64,000 nt of DNA from Cryobacterium melibiosiphilum (GTDB lineage Bacteria; Actinomycetota; Actinomycetes; Actinomycetales; Microbacteriaceae), in contig NZ_QZVS01000090.1 of NCBI RefSeq assembly GCF_003602235.1, forward strand, positions 1 to 64,000, given 5' to 3'. Positions 57,080-64,000 of the stretch are shown in pieces. Under the pieces are notes generated by a model. The model searched no databases. It was not told where the DNA came from and saw only the letters and a program-made list of their open reading frames with translations. Position numbers and translations under genes: made by a program. Numbering within the stretch: position 1 is the first letter of the stretch; every line of letters starts with the position of its first letter.

Positions 57080-58638
57080 TGCCCGAATCTCTGACCACGC
57101 CGCCGGCCCCGCCGGCTCCCCTGGTGGACCGCCGCTCGGTCAGCCGCGACGACCTCAGCGCCGCGGCATCCGGTCTGCTGAACGGCACGACGCCGGAAGA
57201 CAGCTACCGCCTGGCACTCGTGGCCTGCCACGACGACGATGCCGAGTTCCGCATCGTCTACGTCTTCGCGGCCACCGCCCGGCTCGTCGAGCTGACCGTG
57301 CGCATTCCGAAAGCGGACGCTTGGATCCCCTCGCTCGCTCACCTCTCGCTCGCGGCAGGCAACTTCGAACGCGAGATGCGCGACCTCTTCGGCGTGCGCC
57401 CGCACAATCACCCCCAGCCGCACCGCCTCGTGCGCCACGGCCACTGGCCGCGCGGCTGGTACCCGATGCTGGCAGACCCGAACCCAATGCCGGAGTTCGA
57501 ACCCGACGTCGAGTCGTTTCCGTTTGTGGAGGTCGAAGGCCCCGGCGTATACGAGATCGCCGTCGGGCCGATTCACGCGGGTGTCATCGAACCGGGCCAT
57601 TTTCGGTTCTCGGTCGTCGGCGAGACGATCGTGCGCATGGAGGCCCGCCAGTACTACCTGCACCGCGGGATGGAGAAGCTGTTCCAGGGGCGCCTGCCCG
57701 CCGCCGGCATCGAACTGGCCGAGCAGATCAGCGGCGACACCGCGATCGGGCACTCGCTCGCCTACCTGATGGCCGTCGAGGCCGCGGCCGGCATCGAGGT
57801 CTCCGAACCCGACCGGCTCGTGCGCGCCCTGCTGCTCGAGCTGGAGCGCCTGTACAACCACGCGACCGACCTCGGGTCGCTCGCCAACGACACCGGCTTC
57901 GCCATCGTCGACGCCCACGCGCAGCAGCTGCGCGAGACGCTGCTGCGCATCAACAAGGCCGTGACCGGCCACCGACTGCTGCGCGGCGCGCTCAGCCTCG
58001 GCGGGGTGTCGGTGCACACCCTCCCGGACCCGATCGAATTGCGGCGGATCGCTGCGGCCCTGGCCGAGATCGTCGCCATCACGCTCAGCCACGCAATCGT
58101 GCGCGACCGGTTCACCGGCACCGCTGCGCTGCCCACCACGCAGGCCCGCACGATCGGAACCCTCGGCTACGTGGCCCGGGCCTCCGGCCTCGGCGTCGAC
58201 GCCCGCCAGGACCACCCCTTCGTCGAGCTTGGCGACGCCTTCGCGGTCGTCACCGAGACCGGCGGGGATGTGCTCAGCCGGTACCAGGTGCGGGCGCGCG
58301 AGTTCCAGGTGTCGACGGCCGTCATCATCGGGCTCATCTCACGCCTCGATGTGGCGTTCCCCGAAAGCCGGCTCGGCAGCGGCCGCACGGCCGAGGCCGG
58401 TGCAGACACCTCGGGCGCCGGAATCCGGTCAGGGCTCGGGCTCGTCGAAGGATGGCGCGGCACGATCGCGCACCGCGTGGAGCTGGCCACCGACGGCACG
58501 ATCGCCCGCGAAAAGGTCGTCGACCCGTCATTCCTGAACTGGCCATCGCTGCCGATCGCCCTGGCCGTGACGATCGTTCCCGACTTCCCCCTGGCGAACA
58601 AGAGCTTCAACCAGTCCTACGCCGGCAACGACCTGTAG
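57079..58638 (+). CDS. Ehr complex large subunit (NuoCD/HycE-like) without Ni ligands
   Basis: A 519-residue fusion of the 30-kDa (NuoC-like, residues 20-140) and 49-kDa (NuoD-like) domains. In group 4 hydrogenases the N-terminal nickel motif is CGIC; here the place is SGDT at residues 218-221 (ISGDTAIGHS). The C-terminal CxxC is missing too (VPDFPLANKSF). Only one cysteine exists in the protein (Cys50), so it cannot hold a NiFe centre. It matches M. tuberculosis HycE (Rv0087). No ribosome-site anomaly; it is the last gene of the six-gene operon. Confidence 0.9.
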   Translation: MPESLTTPPAPPAPLVDRRSVSRDDLSAAASGLLNGTTPEDSYRLALVACHDDDAEFRIVYVFAATARLVELTVRIPKADAWIPSLAHLSLAAGNFEREMRDLFGVRPHNHPQPHRLVRHGHWPRGWYPMLADPNPMPEFEPDVESFPFVEVEGPGVYEIAVGPIHAGVIEPGHFRFSVVGETIVRMEARQYYLHRGMEKLFQGRLPAAGIELAEQISGDTAIGHSLAYLMAVEAAAGIEVSEPDRLVRALLLELERLYNHATDLGSLANDTGFAIVDAHAQQLRETLLRINKAVTGHRLLRGALSLGGVSVHTLPDPIELRRIAAALAEIVAITLSHAIVRDRFTGTAALPTTQARTIGTLGYVARASGLGVDARQDHPFVELGDAFAVVTETGGDVLSRYQVRAREFQVSTAVIIGLISRLDVAFPESRLGSGRTAEAGADTSGAGIRSGLGLVEGWRGTIAHRVELATDGTIAREKVVDPSFLNWPSLPIALAVTIVPDFPLANKSFNQSYAGNDL

Positions 58639-58703
58639 CGGCCGCCGAGGTACCACAGGCGCCCGCGACGTTTCCGTTGAGGGACGATCGTGACGGGGAC
58701 TGT

Positions 58704-58726
58704 CGTGAGTGGTCGCAAATGGTCCC
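58704..58726 (+). repeat. REP-like repeat family 2, copy 1
   Basis: GTGAGTGGTCGCAAATGGTC, within the 3' end of the truncated gene. Confidence 0.8.
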
Positions 58727-58745
58727 TTGGCGGTCCATCTCCCGA

Positions 58746-58768
58746 CGTGAGTGGTCGCAAATGGATAC
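58746..58768 (+). repeat. REP-like repeat family 2, copy 2
   Basis: GTGAGTGGTCGCAAATGGAT; it falls exactly where the AbiEi-like similarity ends. Confidence 0.8.
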
Positions 58769-59329
58769 CTGCCGCAGAGGAGCCCGTCACCGACCGCAAT
58801 CAAATCGTCCAATTCGAGAACGGATCCAAGCTCGCACCAGGCGCCAACCGGGGTCACCACCCTCAGGTCCCCGAGGAGCACCAGCGCGGGGCACAGGTCC
58901 ACCCGGTGGCCGACAACGCCCGCCCCCCGCGGCGCGCGGATGGGTGCCACCACGCTCACATGAACACACGGTTCGGTCTCCAGACTTCTGGGAAGTGGCA
59001 GGCCGTGGAGCATGGCTGCCGTGGAATGACTGAAGAACCCAGCCCGGGGCATCCTCGTCTGATACGCCCGACACCGGTCGTGCAGGGTGCGCACCGAGCC
59101 CGCTCCGACCACGACTCCGTGAAACGGATGCTCGAGATCGCTCGATCGGAGGCGCTTGTCGCTGAGGCCCGCGGCACGCGCCTCAGCCGCGGTCACGGCG
59201 CCGAGCTCAAGGCCGGGAGGGAGCGCGCTGCGTTTGTGCATGGCACATCGTTTCAGAAAGCCGCGGGTGCCTGGGGAGTTATCCACAGGCCCATGTACCT
59301 GCGTGGCGGCGCGAGCCCACCTGACCTGC

Positions 59330-59358
59330 CACGAGTGGGCGCAAATCGCCCCATCAGA
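59330..59358 (+). repeat. REP-like repeat family 2, copy 3
   Basis: Contains GTGGGCGCAAATCGCCCC; GGGCG and CGCCC can pair around CAAAT as a small hairpin. Confidence 0.85.
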
Positions 59359-59371
59359 CGCGCTCTACCCT

Positions 59372-59400
59372 CACGACTGGGCGCAAATGGCCCCATCAGA
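59372..59400 (+). repeat. REP-like repeat family 2, copy 4
   Basis: Contains CTGGGCGCAAATGGCCCC and the same CATCAGA tail as copy 3. Confidence 0.85.
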
Positions 59401-59405
59401 CTCGT

Positions 59406-59430
59406 CAAGGGGCTATTTGCGCCCATTCAC
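59406..59430 (-). repeat. REP-like repeat family 2, copy 5 (inverted)
   Basis: On the minus strand it reads ATGGGCGCAAATAGCCCC. Confidence 0.85.
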
Positions 59431-59436
59431 ATCCGC

Positions 59437-59465
59437 CAAGGGGCGATCTGCGCCCACTCGTGAGG
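59437..59465 (-). repeat. REP-like repeat family 2, copy 6 (inverted)
   Basis: On the minus strand it contains GTGGGCGCAGATCGCCCC, preceded by the same CACGA as copy 3. Confidence 0.85.
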
Positions 59466-59624
59466 AGGGAGGCTGGAGGCTGGAGGCTGGAGGCGAAGAC
59501 GCCCACGCGAGACGCCCGACGCCACCCCCGTGCATGGCTGATACTGGCGCCCTTGCCCCTGCCGATCAGGGTGACTCCATGCAGAGCAATACCTCGCTAC
59601 GCGCAGCACGCAGCCCGCAGCGCG

Positions 59625-59966
59625 CTACTTCGGGTCCTGCTCCATCGTGCGCAATACCGCGTGGGAATCGGTGAGATTGGCCACGAGCATCCGCTTGGCA
59701 GCATCGAGCAGATCGGCGACGTTGCGGTCACGCAGCGTGTAGAAGATGGTGTTGCCTTCGCGCCGGGTGACGACCACGCCCGCGCGGCGAAGCACGCCGA
59801 GCTGCTGGGACAGGTTCGACAGCTCACAGCGGAGTTCTTCGGCGAGGCTGCCGACCGACCGCTCACCGTCGACGAGTTCTTCGAGGACCTGCACGCGTAA
59901 CGGATGCCCGAGCGCCTTGAAAAGGTCGGACTTCAGTTGGGCGACGGGCTGGCCAGGAGATAACAC
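59625..59966 (-). CDS. ArsR-family regulator, Rv0081-like
   Basis: A 113-residue winged-helix regulator (LKSDLFKALGHPLRVQVLEELVDGERSVGSLAEEL, then LSNLSQQLGVLRRAGVVVTRREG). There is no metal-binding cysteine pair of the classic ArsR type. The recognition helix region closely resembles M. tuberculosis Rv0081, the regulator next to the homologous complex genes Rv0082-Rv0087. Here it lies downstream, on the opposite strand, about 1 kb from the operon end. It starts at GTG right at the predicted transcription start, so the mRNA appears leaderless. Confidence 0.88.
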   Translation of the reverse strand: MLSPGQPVAQLKSDLFKALGHPLRVQVLEELVDGERSVGSLAEELRCELSNLSQQLGVLRRAGVVVTRREGNTIFYTLRDRNVADLLDAAKRMLVANLTDSHAVLRTMEQDPK

Positions 59967-59970
59967 AGTT

Positions 59971-60001
59971 TTAGCATATCGCTAACTTGCAAATCTTTCA
60001 A
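59971..60001 (-). promoter_or_regulatory. arsR promoter with overlapping palindromic operator
   Basis: On the minus strand TTGAAA (59996-60001), a 17-base spacer and TATGCT (59973-59978) form a near-consensus promoter. The inverted repeat TTAGC-ATATC-GCTAA (59971-59985) covers the -10. The GTG start is only 6 bases beyond the -10. Autorepression and a leaderless transcript follow from the layout. Confidence 0.7.
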
Positions 60002-60068
60002 CTAGGTCGCTCGTGGCCGGAGCCCCATTCCGGGCGCCCGGCCACTCTCCCCTGAGGGCGCGACCGCG

Positions 60069-60977
60069 CTACGGGCGTCGCAGCACGCCGTCGTTCACCA
60101 GCGCGCGGTAGTAGCCCAGCGAATTCCCGAGGGCATTCGGGTGGAAGTTCGCCGGCGCCGCAAGATCGGCCGGATTGAAGGCGATGTACGGGATTCGGGA
60201 ACCGATGCCGTGGTTCCCGAATTCCTGCGTCGCATCGACGTAGACGACCCGTGGGTTCGCCAGGCTCGCGACAGCGCCCTGGATCGCCTGGTTCAGCAGC
60301 AACGTTCCCGCGTTGAACTTGTCCCCGAAAACGGATACGCCCGGCTGAAACTGCAGCGGGTAGTTCAGTACCGCGATCCGCGCCGAGGTCAGGGTCTGCG
60401 CGACGCCGGCATAGGTCCCGGCCAGCACCGGGACAAGACCCGGAAGGCTCGCAAGACTGGCTGTGATGGCTGCGTCACAGGCGGGCGCCAGGGGGTCGGG
60501 GGCACACGCGCCGACGATCACGTTGGATCCGGCGTCGATCCCGCCGATGGTCAGCGTCACAAGCTTCGTGTTCGCGCTCACCCCGACCAGCTGGGCGGGA
60601 ATATCGCTGGTCCGGGCGCCGGAGCACGCCCGGTTCGCCGTGAGCCGGTAGGGGCTCAGCAGGCCCGTGACGGTCGGGTAGCCGCCGTAGCGACTCACGA
60701 GGCAGGCGCCGGATGCGATCGTGTACGGTGGCGCGCCCTGCCCGGACGTGAAGGAGTCGCCGAGGGCGACGTATCCGTTCGATGACGCAGAAGACGCCGA
60801 CGCCGCCGACGACGCGGGAGCGGATGCCGCGGTCAGGCTGGCCGGTGCGGCCGTAGCCGGAACGGCCCCGACGCCGGCGACCAGGCCGAGAATGAGCAGA
60901 CCGAGGCCGAGGGCCCCGCGGGCGCCGAAGCGCGATTGAGAATTTCGCGACTGAGAATTCGCTGAGTGTGATTTCAT
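60069..60977 (-). CDS. Secreted SGNH-hydrolase-fold protein with altered active site
   Basis: A 302-residue protein with a signal peptide (basic start with two NSQSR copies, hydrophobic core ALGLGLLILGLVAGVGA, then TAAPAS) and an alanine/serine-rich linker. The nucleophile block GDSFTSG near residue 73 is intact. The oxyanion block usually GGND is GGID, and the terminal DxxH block is ANFH (APANFHPN), so the catalytic Asn and Asp are absent while Ser and His remain. It may be a lipase/esterase working with a Ser-His dyad, or a binding protein. Confidence 0.8.
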   Translation of the reverse strand: MKSHSANSQSRNSQSRFGARGALGLGLLILGLVAGVGAVPATAAPASLTAASAPASSAASASSASSNGYVALGDSFTSGQGAPPYTIASGACLVSRYGGYPTVTGLLSPYRLTANRACSGARTSDIPAQLVGVSANTKLVTLTIGGIDAGSNVIVGACAPDPLAPACDAAITASLASLPGLVPVLAGTYAGVAQTLTSARIAVLNYPLQFQPGVSVFGDKFNAGTLLLNQAIQGAVASLANPRVVYVDATQEFGNHGIGSRIPYIAFNPADLAAPANFHPNALGNSLGYYRALVNDGVLRRP

Positions 60978-61034
60978 GCCGGCACCCTACTCCCACCCGG
61001 CCGGGTCCGAACGGGGTGCGAGCCCGGGGTGCGC

Positions 61035-61070
61035 AAAAGGCCCGCGCTGCCGAAGCAGTGCGGGCCTTTC
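61035..61070. terminator. Terminator downstream of pnp
   Basis: AAAGGCCCGC and GCGGGCCTTT pair as a stem (61036-61045 and 61060-61069) followed on the minus strand by TTTTG, about 50 bp after the pnp stop. Confidence 0.8.
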
Positions 61071-61118
61071 GTCTTACCGGCTCACCTGGCGAGAGGTTGG
61101 CCGGCAGACCTTATCTGA

Positions 61119-64000
<2,882 letters not shown>

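Larger units (their letters stand above)
58528..59241 (-). pseudogene. Truncated AbiEi-like/DUF559-family gene
   Basis: From the ATG at 59241 the frame encodes a recognisable N-terminal half of the same family as the gene at 20642 (HKRSALPPGLELGAVTAAEARAAGL, AFFSHSTAA-like segment GFFSHSTAAMLHGLPLPRSL, and VVTPVGAWCELGSVLELDDLIAVGDGLL). Similarity ends at about 58776; the rest reads through two REP repeats and then antisense to the large-subunit gene. The C-terminal nuclease domain is gone. The gene is a remnant and its product is probably not functional, although a short regulator-only protein cannot be excluded. Confidence 0.7.

Noticed and set aside
51369..58638. Reading the locus as a formate hydrogenlyase/hydrogenase-4
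   Set aside because: All nickel ligands are missing in the large subunit and no formate dehydrogenase or maturation gene is nearby.
51369..58638. Reading the locus as part of respiratory complex I
   Set aside because: NuoE, F, G, I, A and J are absent and the subunit order is that of HyfB-C-E-F-G.
58704..59465. CRISPR array
   Set aside because: Six copies occur in both orientations with irregular spacing and no cas genes.

Overview
The window is high-GC DNA with dense, short-spaced genes, frequent 4-bp start/stop overlaps and ATG/GTG/TTG starts. The order of its housekeeping genes (pnp, M16 peptidase, dapB, thyX, dapA, rnj, ftsK, pgsA, cinA, clgR, DUF3046, recA, recX, miaB, miaA, dapF) follows the arrangement known from Mycobacterium tuberculosis and other Actinobacteria. 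Gene content, protein style and repeat content point to an actinobacterium, probably of the family Microbacteriaceae (Cryobacterium-like). The genus is a guess from protein style and was not tested by search.

Layout. 1-1.8 kb: 3' part missing of a subtilisin-like protease with FG-GAP repeats. 2-12.8 kb: dapF-miaA-miaB-recX-recA-DUF3046-clgR-cinA-pgsA-ftsK, all on the minus strand, covering lysine/peptidoglycan precursor synthesis, tRNA modification, DNA repair, stress regulation, phospholipid synthesis and chromosome segregation. 12.9-16.1 kb: a MacB-like ABC exporter with its membrane-fusion adaptor. 16.1-18 kb: dapA and thyX. 18-20.4 kb: a redox set (thioredoxin, DUF4395, OsmC) and a TIGR01777 epimerase. 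20.4-22 kb: an AbiEi-like/DUF559 nuclease-like gene flanked by long-hairpin REP-like repeats. 22-26 kb: TPR membrane protein, dapB, acetyltransferase, phosphatase, M16 peptidase. 26-34.3 kb: TetR regulator, aldo/keto reductase, prfC, universal stress protein plus alanine/glycine symporter, and a phnDCE-type ABC importer. 34.4-37.7 kb: an overlooked 48-aa zinc ribbon, rnj, a 57-aa protein and glutathione peroxidase.

37.7-50.6 kb is a catabolic island for branched-chain amino acids. A branched-chain 2-oxoacid dehydrogenase (E1 alpha, E1 beta, E2) with a divergent Lrp-type regulator is followed by acyl-CoA carboxylase subunits, acyl-CoA dehydrogenase, CoA-transferase, MaoC hydratase and CitE-like lyase, with a divergent TetR whose paired operators are visible. 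It matches the Rv2495c-Rv2504c neighbourhood of M. tuberculosis and would carry leucine to acetoacetate and acetyl-CoA.

51.3-58.6 kb encodes a six-subunit membrane complex related to group 4 [NiFe] hydrogenases and complex I. Its large subunit has none of the four nickel-ligand cysteines, so it is an energy-converting hydrogenase-related (Ehr) complex rather than a hydrogenase. One iron-sulphur ligand of its small subunit is serine, and no ferredoxin-like subunit is encoded. It corresponds to M. tuberculosis Rv0082-Rv0087. The Rv0081-like ArsR regulator lies about 1 kb beyond, separated from the operon by a wrecked AbiEi-like gene and six copies of a second REP-like repeat.

60-64 kb: a secreted SGNH-hydrolase-fold protein lacking key residues, pnp, and the start of a GH13 glucosidase. 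The strongest leads are the Ehr complex with its regulator and the association, seen twice here, between AbiEi/DUF559-type genes and clusters of small palindromic repeats. No tRNA, rRNA, CRISPR array, insertion sequence or prophage was seen.
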